From assembly GCA_024305405.1 (NCBI GenBank), contig JAKNDB010000087.1, positions 372,001 through 436,000 on the forward strand: a DNA stretch of 64,000 nt, in the 5' to 3' direction. The position numbers were made by a program, and so were the translations under genes. A model generated the notes under the pieces. It did not search any database. It had not been told where the DNA came from and saw only the letters and a list, made by a program, of their open reading frames with translations. The stretch's first letter is position 1, and the number at the start of each line of letters is the position of its first letter. Below, piece after piece: positions 1 to 13,262 of this stretch. The DNA comes from Dirofilaria immitis (taxonomy: Eukaryota; Nematoda; Chromadorea; Rhabditida; Onchocercidae).

Positions 1-246
1 TAAACTAATCTATTGCTTTTCCATTATGCATAATTATGAAATAACGTATTTTTTTTGACGTGACGTGACGTTGTAAACATTGATTATCAATGTTTGATAA
101 TAATGATATCAATAGAATGTCAAATTATATTCTTCAATCATTTGCTATAGTGATATGTTTGTTATATTAATGAATATATTAAATTGAATAATTAATTATA
201 TAATCTTATAATAATGAAATAATATAATTAAACTAAAAAAGATTTC
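1..246. other. AT-rich upstream flank
   Basis: Very AT-rich sequence before the FAD synthase gene. No coding frame, RNA gene or long repeat is visible. It may hold the promoter of the gene at 286, but no specific element can be named. Confidence 0.5.
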
Positions 247-258
247 ATTTAATTTCAG
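247..258 (+). promoter_or_regulatory. candidate trans-splice acceptor of FAD synthase mRNA
   Basis: A T-rich tract ending in CAG at 258 lies 27 bases before the ATG at 286, with no upstream coding exon to pair with it. In nematodes this arrangement usually marks addition of a spliced leader. The assignment is inferred from position only. Confidence 0.45.
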
Positions 259-285
259 TGTTATTGCTATTCCTAAATCAATTAT

Positions 286-3200
286 ATGATGTCATGTAGG
301 ATTAGACGATTAATTTTGGGCAATTCCTTATCATATCTAATAGATAATCGTTATTGTAGTAGTAAAAAACGAGTGGATAGTGAATGCTTATCGAATGCAA
401 TCAATATACAGCGTAAAACAGCTGGCATTATCAGTAAGTATTCTTATTATTATTATTATTTATTATTATTATCACTCATTACTATTTTTTTTGCAGATAT
501 TATTATTATTATTATTTATTTATTTATTATTATTATTATTGTTTATTTTTATCATTATTATTATATTTTATCATTATTATTATTTATTTTATTATTATTA
601 TTATAATCTATTATTATAATTATAATTATTATTGTTTTGGATAAATGCTAAATTTATTATATCATTCCAAATATTTTTCATTTTATTTATAAATTTCTCC
701 TTAAAAGTTACTTACTTAATTCTATTTGAAAGTTACTGTATATATTATATGTTACATAAAAATAATTTGATTTTTTTTTTGCAAAAATTTTTCAAAAAAA
801 AAAAGAATCTTTTAACGTATAATTTATGTAAAATAGAAATGATCATAACAGTTAGAAGAAATTGCTTTTAAATTTTTCAAAAATATTCTTATCATTACAT
901 AAGCAATTGAACAAATAAGGAAAAAGTATTGAATCTGATTGTATTGAATCTGAATCCGATGTTTATCAAATAATTGAATAATTATTATTAGCTTTATTAA
1001 TAATAAAAATTTAGTTAAAAAAAGAACAAACCATTTCTTATAATTAGAAAAAGGCAAGTAATATATGAAATAAAAATTATTCAAGAAAAATTTTGTATTT
1101 ATATATATATATATGATTGTTTAGTTTTTCGTTATCTAGTCTTCAACATTCATTGATAAATAGATTTGTAATTGATTTGATCATTTTATAAAGTGATAAA
1201 AGTTGATCGTATAAAATTTGTTGTATATGAAGAAAGTTTGCATATATATATATGGTCTAGCTCGTGTTTAAAAAAGAATAAAAAAGTATACGAAATGTTT
1301 ATTTATTTATTTATTTTTTTCCTCTAATTTAAAATTGATGGTATCTTTTTTTTTTCTTCCCCAATAAATGTTAAAAAGCAATTCATTAATATAAACTCTT
1401 TTTTTTTCAGTAATTGGTGATGAAATTTTGAAAGGTGTAATAAATGATGTAAATTGAATTTTTTCTGCAGAGAATTGTATGATCGAGGAATTCTAGTAAA
1501 AAGGTATGTTATTGGAGTAGTGATGTATTCATTATAACAGGTTTTTTTTTTTTTTTTTTTAAATGCTCTAGAAAAAATACACTATGTATGATTGTTTTTA
1601 TTATGTCAAGGACAAAATAAGCGAATTTCCTTTATGTTTTAACGATAAACGATGTATCATCGAATATTGTTTTTATAATTATTCATATTTATTCATTTAT
1701 TTATTTGTATTTTTTTTCTTATTTTTTTCATCAGTCTTTTTTTTATTACAATTCTGATTTTTTGTTTTTAATTTTCCGGTCGTTTATATAATTCATTTCT
1801 TATTCATTTATTTTTTTTTATTTGTTTATTTATTGATGATAATATTAGCAACTATTGAAATATTCTTAAAAATTATTGTTTATTAAATAATAAGCAATAA
1901 TCGTAGATTTATTCAATTATATTATTTTTATAATACATTGCTATTTATGACTAATTTGTTTATTAAAAGTTACTTCGTTGCTTAAAATTCTTTGATTCAT
2001 TTCTAATTTTTCTTTTCTTCTTTTTTGAATTTTTAGTTAACTTTTTTTTGAAATATTTGATTTATAATAAAGTAAATAATGTTTTATTATAGATATCAAT
2101 AATACCTGATAATATCGATGATATTGCATATGAGGTAAAACAATTTAGTGAACGCTATGATTTTGTATTCAGTTCTGGTGGTGTTGGACCTACTCATGAC
2201 GATCGTACTTACACCGGTATCTTCCTATTCATCTTTATGTAATAATAACTTTTCAATTATTTCTATTCATATGCTTAGCATTTAGTAAGAATTCTTTTTA
2301 TGACTCATTTCATCGATAAAGAAGTTATTTAATTTCATTTTCAAATGTCCTGAAACATTTGTAGTTCATATCTCAACGTAGTAGATTGAAACATGAAATG
2401 AGAATTAACATTCTGAAATATAGTATGTTTCATTAGATAATAATAAATACTAGTATTCCGAATGGAAATGCAATAGTAGAATTTTTCTGAAAGTTTTCAG
2501 GGAAATATTTTAATAAAAGATGAACATTTTTAGGATTGGCAAATGCGTTTAATGATGAATTAATGACAAAAGAGGAAATGAAGGAATTGATTGAGAATTT
2601 TATGCGTAGTATGAATAAAATTATACCTGATGGTGGTCTTCAGCGGATGTGTACTGTAAGTTTTTCTATTCAATAATTCGAAAAATTTTCTCAAATTATC
2701 CGAATAGGGTAAATTTTAATATTTTATAATCAGGAATATTATTTTTATATATCTGTAGGCCAAAATTTCATCATAAAACATCATTTCAATCATAACTGAA
2801 GCACAGAAGCCAAATTTCTAGCTGAATTTTTACTAATCTTTTGCTCTCAAACTTGATGAAAAGCATAAGTTAGATACAACTCTTTCTAGATACCAAAAAG
2901 TGCTCGATTGTTATGGGGTAAACGAACAGTGTTTCCATTGGTGCAAATGCGAAATGTTTACGCATTTCCTGGTATCCCGGAATTCTGTACTGAAGCATTC
3001 AAAGAATATGAAGTAGGTTAAAGTTAAATTTATTAAATAATTGGATATATGTATTTGTGACGGATAGTCATGAAAATCCATCATAATTTTATGTCATTAT
3101 TAAAATCTGTTTTTGGTTTTTATGAAGATTTCTGTTTTTTTAAAATTTCTTAGGGAATTCATGAAACCTTAATTTAATGAAGTTAAAATTATGCTTGAGT

Positions 3201-6200
3201 CGACTGAGTTTCCGATACAAGATCACTATACCTTAATTATCGCTAAATAATGATTATCTTCATGTTTTTCATTTCTTGTAAAACAAGGTTTTACCCTTAT
3301 AAATCAGCGGTATCAACTCATCATTATCATCAATAAGCTTAGCATTTACATTGGAAAATGTAGCACCTGCTGCAGCAAATGCCCTGCTTGATCCCCGTCA
3401 CTAATTGCAATACGCTTACCACCCTCAATGATTGGCCATAATTTCTTTCCTGAAATTACTATTTTTTTATCTTATCTTCAAATCTTCCTTCATAATTTTT
3501 CGTTCTATTCTACTTAATTACTAAAAAATAATATTTGAAAATGAAAGAAAAAAGTAAAATCCGAAAATGAATGAAAGAAAAGATTTATATTAAATAGAAA
3601 AGAATAATTTTATTTTTATTGGAAAAACGGAAGATGGAAGTATAATAAATTAAAATAAGAAATTAAATAGAAGTAAGAAGAATATCAGATTTTTGTTTGT
3701 ATAATATTCGTTTGTGATATTTGAATGTCCCGCGTTTTATTTTCTGATACTTTTTTTTTTTTGCTAAAAATTTTGTGATATTTTTCTTGAACTCTAACAT
3801 ATCTTATATTATTATTTTAAATTTGATTGTTTGATTTGAACAATTTTTATGTATTAATCTAATTTATATAAATATTATGTCATGAATTTATCTAAACATC
3901 ATCATTAATCATTTTCTTCTTTTTTTCGTTTTTTTTTTGTTTAATTTATTGCTTATTTATTTTAGTTTTGTGATTTATGATCTAATACTATTGGTTGGAA
4001 GCAAAAAAAAAAAAAAAGAGACGAAATTATTTACCGTATTGTATCATTTTTAGCAAAAATTGTATGCTGAATCATCAGATTAATTGCTTTGTAAATATTG
4101 TTATTAGTAGAAAAAAAAAAAAAAGTGTTTTTGATTCTTTTTTGTAAAAATCTTTTTCCTTTATATATATTTTATGAGTAAAAATTCTTCTGATTAAAGA
4201 TTTCTTGAAAAAAAGTTGAATATATTATTGTTCAATGTGTACTTTATAGGAATCTTCGTTATTAATAAGTATCATATTCAATCGACAATGGAAATGCTAA
4301 ATCAAATAAATGATTTTCTTTTTTTTTTTTTTTTTTTTTTTTAGAATACGATTGGTAAATTATTTTATGATATCGATGTATACATTGCAGAAGTCGATAT
4401 TTCCATTTCATGACGTAAAGCCATTTTATTCGTATATTCTTTATATTAAAACTACAGAATTGCAATTTTCGGATATAATGATGGAGATTGTGAAAAATAT
4501 GATTCCAAGAAAGTTTCCATTGGTTCATATCCAGTAAGAAACAATCAGTAAGTATCCTTTGTTTTTTTAAGGTATGATTTTCTTCTATTATTGACTATTA
4601 CTGAAATAGTTTTAGGCTTGATATCGGGAACATTTTCGAGAAAGTTAAACATTTTGAAAGAATTGTATAATGGCAGCTATACTATCTGAAAAATAATGAC
4701 CAATTGTTATTGCGTAAATTTATATCCTCTCTTTTTTCATTTTTCGTAATTTCAGATATTACAAGACGAAAATATTGGTCGAAAGTGAATGGGCAGATAT
4801 TGGTGAGAAAGTTGTGCAGGATTTGAAAGTTTCATTGAAAGGTTAGTTACCTATTATTAATTATTATTATTATTATTGCTTTTAACCACAGTTGACGTTC
4901 GGAGAAAAAGGAAGTACTTGAACAAATTTTTGTTCTAAGGTTTTAAATATAATTAGTCTATCTCTTATTCAGTGATCATTAATTATTATTATTTATTTAG
5001 ATCAAGTAACATATTTTGATGAGCAACCATGGATAGAGGCAGTAAAAAAGTTCAGCTATTTTCGTGAAAGAGAATTGGCCAGTGGCTTAGATAATGGTTT
5101 TATAAATCGATTAGATGTTGCAATGAAATGTATCGACAAAATAATTTCTCTTAACGAGTTAGTAAATTCTATCAGTAAAAATTTTAAGTATTGAACTTCT
5201 ACAGGAATAGTTATAATCAGAGTTGCCATGTAATCTGTTTTCTTAATAGGTTAAGGGATCCTGAAAGTTTAACTCCAGAAATTGAATGATGACAATTATT
5301 AGAAAGAATAGAAAATTATTTTTTTATTGAAATATGTCATCATAAAAGTAATAGAAATGTAACTATTTGCAGATTGGATGAGATAGCGATATCATTCAAT
5401 GGTGGTAAAGATTGCACTCTCGTTTTACATCTTCTACGAATTGCTATCGATAAGTTAGTTACTCCTTACAATAGGAATCTTGTATAGAATCAAATTTTTA
5501 TTTGCTTTATTAATAAATCGTTTGTTAAACAACAAATGCCATAGAATATTTTGTTAGGTAATATGTGAGTTTCTTTGAGGAAGAGGAAGAATGCAAGCTC
5601 TTCATCTCAAGATGAATGCAGATTTTTAGAAATTATGTTATATAAAATTACCGAGTAAGCCTAGATTGTAATTACTCTACTAATAAGAAAACTGGCATAA
5701 ATTACAGAAAATATGGACCGGGGCAAACTATACTTGGCTTTCATGTGGTATGTGGTGATAGCTTTCCGGAAGTAAATCAGTTCATCATTGACACAACTAA
5801 ACGGCATGTTATCTTATTTTTTTATCAATCTGTAATGTAAATTAAGTAACAAAAGTGCTTAATATGAATGTTTCTCTAAAGTGTGATAGATATTTGTGTG
5901 TAATATTTTCTCAGAAAGATTCTTTGGTTATTTAATCGAATAACCAGCTATTTACTTCGCTGAATAGCATATTTCAGGTATAATATTGTAGTACTAGAAA
6001 TGTCAGGTCCTTTAAAAGCAGGTCTTCTACAATTGAGGGATATGAGACCGAAATTAAAATGTATATTTATGGGTAGCCGAGCAACTGATCCTAGCGTATC
6101 ATCTATGAAATCAAAATGTCAATTCACGGATGCTGACTGGCCACATTACCTGAGGCTAGTGTTTGTTTTCCATCTATGACAGTAGTTGTTGAATCATGGA

Positions 6201-6603
6201 TATGGGATAGTTCACTATCGTTTAGGTTATACTTTTGCATTAATTTGCGATGGCAATTATAATTTAAATTAGAAGAAGGATTAGATCAGAGACTTTTTAA
6301 TGACATAGGAATTATTTGAATCCTTAATGGTTTTTAGTAATAATTATTATTTTAAAAAATGAAAATAATTACAGAGTTTGTCCAATTTTGGATTGGAGCT
6401 ATGACGATGTATGGCGAGCGTTACGTGGTATCTGTATACCATATTGTCCTCTATATGACTTAGGCTATACATCCCTTGGAGAGCGTGATACAACACATAA
6501 GAATGAAGCATTGAAGATTATTAATAATGATGGTTCAGTTGCTGGTTATAAACCTGCATATATGTTAGGAACTGGTACATTGGAACGTACGGGAAGAAGC
6601 TGA
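286..6603 (+). CDS. FLAD1: FAD synthase (MoaB-like domain plus PAPS-reductase-like domain), 12 exons
   Basis: Converts FMN and ATP to FAD. Exons: 286-433, 1411-1503, 2093-2216, 2534-2655, 2890-3012, 4391-4547, 4756-4841, 5001-5157, 5373-5453, 5708-5803, 5978-6154, 6375-6603, about 531 residues once indels are allowed for (human FLAD1 is 587). The N-terminal MoaB/CinA-like domain shows IIGDEILKG and [11 protein letters not shown]. The C-terminal adenylyltransferase domain shows [20 protein letters not shown] and the end motif SYDDVW...[14 protein letters not shown]. The arginine-rich first exon, without acidic residues early on, could be a mitochondrial leader. Three single-base losses break the frame: near 1453-1457, in the A-run 1498-1502 and in the A-run 4493-4497. 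Adding one base at each restores both family sequence and splice phase. Intron 10 starts with GC at 5804. Intron 11 probably starts with GC at 6155, although a GT at 6161 keeps frame with one added residue. The first ATG is 286, with a second directly after it. Confidence 0.9.
440..620. repeat. degenerate ATT/TTA tract in intron 1 of FAD synthase
   Basis: Interrupted runs of TTA/ATT with TTTA variants. Open frames across it encode only runs of Ile, Leu or Tyr and are repeat artefacts. Confidence 0.8.
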
Positions 6604-6649
6604 AAAATTTTCAGTAAATTTCATTTCAGTATTTTGTGTGATGTTTAAA

Positions 6650-6655
6650 AATAAA
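6650..6655 (+). promoter_or_regulatory. polyadenylation signal of FAD synthase
   Basis: Canonical AATAAA 47 bases after the TGA at 6601-6603. It is the first such hexamer downstream, so it likely sets the 3' end. Confidence 0.5.
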
Positions 6656-8748
6656 TTACTATAACATATTGCATAGATAAACTTTAGAAATATATAAACT
6701 ATAGTTATAATTATTATGAAATTTCCTTTCCTCCTATATAAGAGAATTAGTTAGCTGATATCTGCTTAATTTTTCATTGCTATCATATAATATTTCCTGC
6801 TGATTTCTAGAACTTCTTTTTAAGAGATCTTTCTCACCTTATTTATCAGCTAGCTAATTCTCCTATTTCCATATTTTTAAATTCCATCATATTTCTTGGA
6901 CATATAATTCTGAATCTTTTGATACTCATTTAAACTGTTAAAATGTTTCCTATTACTGCTCATTTGGATACATTTTAAATGTATGCAAAAAAACATCGAT
7001 GTATACTGATACTGATAAAATAATATTTGTAATTAATTATAAATAGAAGTTTCATTGAAGACATTTTATAACAGATCGGATAACATTAAAATTGAAGACA
7101 AGCCTGAATATTCCAACGTTATTAAATTCAATTTCAAAATTAAATTTCGATATATCGATAATGGATTGATTCCGATAATGGATTGATCAGAATCATGCAT
7201 ATTTTTAGGATTAGACAAGCGAAAAGAATTTTTTTGAAATTGTTGGAAATTCATGATGTTCAACACAGGTTAGATAGTGATAACGGTTGAATGTATCCGT
7301 AAATAAGATGGATATTGATAATGGTGTAGATATTATGATATATATAATTAAAATCTAAATATATCATTATCCTATCATTATATTGATTTTATTTACTTTA
7401 TTGTCATTTTCAGGGAATTTTTAACACTAATTTCTTTCTTATTTTTTGATAAGTATGCTGTATGAATCGGATATACATATGGTAATGAAATTAAAATAAT
7501 GAATATGAATTTTAAAAAAAGAAAGGAAAAAGAAGTAAATAATTTATGATGTACTACTGTAAGATTATTACATCTGTTTTATTAAAAATATCTATAGTTG
7601 CTATAAGTGTTTTGTTTGATTAGAAAAAATGCTTACGGTTAATTAATTTTTATAATTTAACAATTTTACAAGATATTTTCATTTACTACAGTGTATCCTA
7701 TAAGAAGCACGAAAAGTATATCGACAGTTTGAGCGAATGATCCGTTTTTTTTTTTTGCTTAAAAATACTAAATTATAGTTTCTTCAGTCTCTTCATTTCG
7801 TGACGAAACAGTAGCACTTAGGGCACTAAATATATATTCTGTAATACATAATGTTATCAATAATTGCAATATAGTATTGAAGAAAGCATTGAAAACAAAA
7901 TTACTAATAAGAAATTATTCGTTAATTAAAAAGGAAGAGTTAGAAAATAATTTTCAAGAATTTTTTATATCAGCTCCATTAATCTTAAACAATATAATAA
8001 TATTAAAGCATTCATTTTTCTAAAGCAATTAATACAAGAAATTAATCTAATATAGATAGGCTACTTATGGTATTGCTATGAACTGTAATCTAATACATTT
8101 GCACAAGAAAATATCAAAAAATTTTCTGCCACAATTAATCATTCCAAAGCAGCACAGGAGATTAGTAATGAAAATGGTATTCAAAATTCGATATAGCTAT
8201 ATATAAACAACAACGGGATTGAATAAACATTTGGGTGAGAAAACAAAATATATTTCATTCAGCTGATTCCTGCAAATAAAATCACTTTTCTATTTTTTTT
8301 ATTTGTCGAAAATAGAAATAATAAAATGAAAGATAACTGAAGCATAGTAAAGAAAAGTCTGATAATTTATATACGAAGTGAAAACCTCAAAGCATTATAC
8401 AACTTACACATAATATTAGAACTTGCGATTTTAATAGCCACTCCTAAACTATTTAGTCTTAATATTGGTTAGCTAGCTTTATCGTTTTTTTTTTTTGGAA
8501 TACTTCCCATTTATCATAATCAAATGATTTAGAGACATATAATCTTTATGTCACATAAATATTTTGCATTTTCGGTATTTTTAATTCTTCATTATTCATT
8601 TTGAACATATATATTTATAATTATCCTGCTGATTTTTACCAAAAATTTGTGCCTCCTAAGCTTAGCTTTTCATTACTCCATATATATTGGTGATAAGCTG
8701 TGGTTTTATTTTAATTTAGTGCAAATAAAATTTACAAAATTAATTCGA
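6656..8748. other. intergenic, no gene seen
   Basis: AT-rich spacer between FAD synthase (+) and the small minus-strand gene. A short direct repeat of GATAATGGATTGAT occurs near 7158-7190. No coding potential or RNA gene was recognised. Confidence 0.5.
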
Positions 8749-9095
8749 TCATTGGCGTAATGCATGTTTTCGTTGTTCTTCAATCCCAACTTCCTCATAA
8801 GTTCTGCATGATCTTTTTTTGTTGCATTGTCGATAGTTCTTTCATGAATTCGCGAAATTCTCGATTATCATTTTCCGGTTCTTCCATCATCCATTTTTCA
8901 GTCTAAAATATATTTAACTTGAACTTTCTGTTTAAAGCTAATCGAATGTAATTCATTTAAATATAAAGTTGAATAAAAAAAACTAACATATCGATCTACT
9001 ACATGCGGCAAGCTATAGTACCAATAACAGAAGACCGGTGTACCAGAAACAGAAGCGAATATGGCTGCATAATGTTTCCAGTTTAACGATGGCAT
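8749..9095 (-). CDS. unknown small single-pass protein, two exons, frame uncertain
   Basis: Exon 1 is 9095 down to 8988 (36 codons) and ends in phase 0 at a GTTAGT donor. Exon 2 begins at 8902 after TTTTAG. The start reads MPSLNWKHYAAIFASVSGTP, then a short hydrophobic stretch (VFCYWYYSLP) and VVDRY. Exon 2 continues with a charged helix-like tail (TEKWMMEEPENDNREFREFM, then KELSTMQQK). A run of seven adenines (plus-strand T-run 8814-8820) follows, and the frame afterwards is doubtful. Unaltered, it stops at 8795. One base fewer gives a tail through YEEVGIEEQRKHAL stopping at 8749. One base more gives another open tail. Size and layout recall small mitochondrial inner-membrane or assembly proteins, but I do not recognise the family. 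Start chosen as the only ATG before the hydrophobic segment. Confidence 0.55.
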
Positions 9096-9346
9096 CAGAT
9101 TTTCATCAAAGCTTTTTCCTACAATAACTTATAGACAATATGACAAATCGACATGGTAAAGTACGAATTGATTCACTGACCAAAGAAATATCCATAATTC
9201 AACCTATCCTGCATCACTTCAATATTAATTTAGGTCTCAACCAAACGCAGTTGGACACAGTATTCTATTTAAGATCATATAAATTGGGAAAGGACCATGT
9301 ATAAATTGGCCAATTAGATTATAACTCTAAATATAAGATGGTAAAG

Positions 9347-9756
9347 AATGATATGATTTTGATAAAGATATGGTGATGATAATAGATAAGTTGACCAGAT
9401 GTCAAGTAATCTAAATAGCACCTCTACTGACTTATATGGATACAAGTAGTTTTATCCTTAAAAATTAGGTTCATTTTTTTAGCGCTTGCTGATTTTAACA
9501 GCTTTATCAATCGATTGAGCAAAATCGTATTATATCACTATTATTACTGAATTGAGCTATATTATGATACGAGAATTAGCAGAATAGAGCCACTGTATGA
9601 CAATAAAAGAAGAAAGAAAATTTATTCCAAGCGTAATAAGAAAAAGATGAAAGTATTCGACAGTGAAATTCACAATATAATTATGAATTTTACTATTTAT
9701 ATAATCATGAATTGTGCTATGTGTCATCACTATATCTTTATCAAAATCATATCATT
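9347..9756. mobile_element. candidate MITE or foldback element with 33-bp inverted repeats
   Basis: Positions 9347-9379 and 9724-9756 are reverse complements with one mismatch in 33. The arms start AATGATATGATTTTGATAAA on the left and are separated by 344 bases of AT-rich, non-coding DNA. This is the structure of a small non-autonomous DNA element. No clear target-site duplication was found and no second copy was noticed in the window, so the mobile interpretation is inference. Confidence 0.45.
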
Positions 9757-11274
9757 CCATACGAGAATAAATTTCATTTGCAATTACTAAGCAACGAACA
9801 ACTCGAGATTACTAATTATGTCAACTTTTTAATTAAATAATCATATAATCAAAATAATCTCTTCTACTTGCCCGAATATTTTGCGGGAAGTAATCATAGC
9901 ATATCTCCATGTTATCCACTTCGAATTTAAGATATTAAATAAAATATCATAATGAAAGTGATGAATTAGAGATAACTTTTGCAATAAACTTTTCAAAGAA
10001 AAGCTATTGAATTTAGAGACTACATCCTGCAAGAGAATTTTAAAAATTCTGTTCAGATAACTTTGACCTCTATAGCTAGAAACAATTCCTATAATAATAT
10101 ATGATAAAAACAAGAAACGAGGCTGAATAAAGGAAAAGATAAGAAAGCAATTTATTTAAACTATAATACAATGAAAGAAAACCCGCATGTTGATATTATA
10201 CCACAAGATAAACATATAATTTAATATTTCTCGTGATGAGCCAAGAAAAATCAATCGCATAAAAATTTATAAATTTTTAAATTCTAAAATTAAGAAATTA
10301 AAAAGATTAATAGAAGTACTGGAAAAAAATTACAACAAAATAATATGAACGTAAACAAATGTACATTACATCCGATATTCAAAAGTAAGATTCAAGATCA
10401 ATCCGTAATATTTTCATAATGAGCAGTATGTGACGATTATGCAATATATGTGTCGATAATGCAACATTTGTCTCTTATGAAAATTTTCATGAGATAAGAA
10501 TGGAAGGTTAATTGGATTCTTAGTAGTTTGTTGAAATTGATTTGAAAGGAGTGATGTAAACACTTAGATAACGTTTTATATAACGACATAGAATTAGGAA
10601 TATTTGTTACTGAGAGAGGAAGAGAGAGAAATTATGAGACATATAGGTTAAGAGAATGTGGTAATTATCAATAGGAATTGATAGTAAGCTAAAGGAATAC
10701 TATGAAGCATGTTTTTGATGATTAAGAAAAATTATAAAGCGAAGAAATCGATAGAACATGTTTTTCTTTTTAGCATAGATAAACGAAGTAAATTACATTA
10801 AATTGTTTTTCTGCTGTCTGAAATTTAATTCACTGTTTGACTTTCCTAGATGTATTTATATCAAAATGTGCATGAAGTTTAAAAACTTTATTACCATAAC
10901 ATTTCTCATATACGTTGAATTGCTAATAAGTTCTGTTTTGTAGTTACAATAGCAATTTTATTTGTGCATTTTTTCTTGCAAAATAAGTTGCAAAACTAAG
11001 TGTTAAATAAGAAATCCTTTTTGCTTTATCCTTTGATGAAGTACGAAAAACATTGAAATAGGAGTTAGAGAGAATTTCAAAACGATAATGAAAAAAGAAT
11101 GAAATAAAAAGTTCTAAGTGAAGTATTTTAGTCATCAACATCATGTTTATTAGTATTTTTTAGTTTACTGTCATTTCCTACTACTAATAATCATATTCTC
11201 CTAACTTATATCTCTCATAATCTCTCTCGTAGGATAGGATATATTTCTGAAGATTTTGAATAAAAAAATCGAAT
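9757..11274. other. intergenic, no gene seen
   Basis: AT-rich DNA between the inverted-repeat element and the micro-ORF. Short open frames here lack splice context and amino-acid composition typical of genes. Nothing further is supported. Confidence 0.45.
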
Positions 11275-11410
11275 ATGTTAAATGTTAAGCGATTATTTTC
11301 AGGTAATTCACAATTACCGGCAAAAGTCGGAGGAAACGGGCAGTATGATATCATTCGGGTCCGGTATGCTATTATTCTACATCATGCACAGAATTCTAAG
11401 AAATAGCTGA
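11275..11410 (+). CDS. possible micro-ORF or terminal exon of a small gene
   Basis: A locally GC-richer segment with two overlapping readings. Frame A starts at ATG 11275 and gives a 43-residue basic peptide (MLNVKRLFSGNSQLPAKVGG ...), stopping near 11403. Frame B begins after an ATTTTCAG acceptor at 11302 and runs in phase 0 to TGA 11408-11410. It encodes a hydrophilic part followed by a membrane-like MISFGSGMLLFYIMHRILRN. No upstream exon for frame B could be fixed. It stands out from its flanks in composition, but no family is recognised and it may be chance. Confidence 0.25.
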
Positions 11411-12010
11411 ATAATCTCTGGGCGCTATTAATATTAATAGTTAAGTGTGTTGATGACATAACAATATTAATCTGGAAGTTTTATTTACTCTTCAAATGGT
11501 CGCAAACATTTACGATCATTGCGACTGTTTCATGAGGTAAAACTATTTTTCTTTTTTTATGAAAATTATGTTTCTATTATTGATTTAATAAACAGTTATT
11601 ATCATCGGTTAAATTTATTTACAGCTTCGTTTTGCATATCTTTCTTTAATTCTTTTGCATGCTTCATTCTGACAATATCCAAGAAAATTATGTTACTTAT
11701 AAATAGTTCACAACATTTTTATAGATTGATTAATTTGCCTGAATTATGAAAATTTTATCGAAATTCTAAATATAGAAATGATTTTCTGATGATAGAATTT
11801 AAAGTAATTATCTTTTGTAATATGAAGCACGAGCTGAGAAAATCGTTTAAATTTTATCGATTATACTATTGTTGTGTACGCAATTTGAATTTCAATTTTA
11901 ATTATGTTATTCATTGATGTATGAGATGTATATTTTTGCTGATATATAATAATGTGAATGAAGTACTGATAATTGATCCGATAATCTTGTAAACTTTGCT
12001 CCCGTAGCTG

Positions 12011-12031
12011 TTGTTTACAAATATCACGTGA
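12011..12031. promoter_or_regulatory. adjacent FOXO/DAF-16-like and TFEB/HLH-30-like motifs
   Basis: TTGTTTAC (reverse of the DAF-16 element GTAAACAA) at 12011-12018 is followed five bases later by TCACGTGA, the CLEAR/HLH-30 palindrome, at 12024-12031. Both are exact matches. The nearest supported downstream gene is the mitochondrial carrier, 2 kb away, so the target is uncertain. Confidence 0.25.
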
Positions 12032-13220
12032 TTATTTCAGTTGTTTTGATAAGTCGGCATTTCAAATGTTTGCTGGGTGTTTATATAAGCAATTATCATT
12101 TCCGTTTATTACCATTTTTTTCATATTTTCTCTATCCGCTTAAGGGATGATTAGCTTGGTTGGTATGCATATTTGTTTGATTTATTTCACAGTTTGGATT
12201 AATAATTATTTGTTTGTTATTATCTTCTTTTTTTTTTTAAAAAAAGAAGCATCAAAGCGATAAGACTCATCATTATTGACAATTTTTTTATCTCTGTAAC
12301 TCTATCTAAATCATTCAAAAAGTGTATTCTCTTTTAACCTTTTTTTCTAACATTAAAAATGTTTACTCATATTCCCATATATTAATAAAAAACAGCAATG
12401 AAAGTACATTATATTCAGAATAGAACTTTCGTTGATTATATTATGTTAAATATTTGTTTGGTATAGAATTATAGATAGCAATAATTAAAGTGATTTTTTT
12501 GGATAAGATTCTTTTAATATGTTTATATTAAAAAGCATATAAATAATTAACAATTCTGAATATTTTTTCATTAACTTTTTCATTCATTTAAAATTTACAT
12601 GTAAAAATTTGTTATATAATATTTTTATTTCTTGTTTTTCGATATACAAGTTTTAATATATTAAAAGAAAAAAAAGTGGTAATAACAAGAATTTATCTTT
12701 TATTTGTTAGTATCTATTAAAGTTGATAGTTTACTTAACTATTAACAATTCTATCTATAGATGTAAATGTTTATCTTTCTTTTTTTCCACTAAATGATTT
12801 TTCGTATCAAAAATATTCTTTAGTCTCTGTGATATTTATCATTGGCTATTTTACATTTCATATCAATCTATTTTTCATATTGTTAACATCTTTTTAAGCT
12901 ATCTTTTCATAATTCTTTTTTCTATAGTAATCGATGATTATAAAATGAAATGAAATAGAAAATGTAAGAAATATTTTTACAATTGAAAATAGTTCAGATT
13001 GCTTGCAAATTTATTCATACATCATTTGATTAATTTCACCTAATTGCAGCTTATTTTATTGTTAATTTGGTTTTAGTCCCTGAAGAAAAATTTGGAAGCG
13101 ATCACAATATATTTACGTATATTTATATGTTTATATTTTGAGCTGTTTTTCTATGGTACATTTCTTCGAAAACATGGTAATTTTGATCAGATAAACTCTG
13201 GATCTAACTGTATATTTTTT

Positions 13221-13262
13221 TCCCTCTCTCTCTCTCTCTCTCCTCTTTCTCCCTCTCTTCCT
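13221..13262. repeat. CT-rich simple repeat
   Basis: Dinucleotide CT run followed by a CCCTCT-type polypyrimidine stretch. It is non-coding and lies about 0.9 kb before the carrier gene. Confidence 0.8.
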
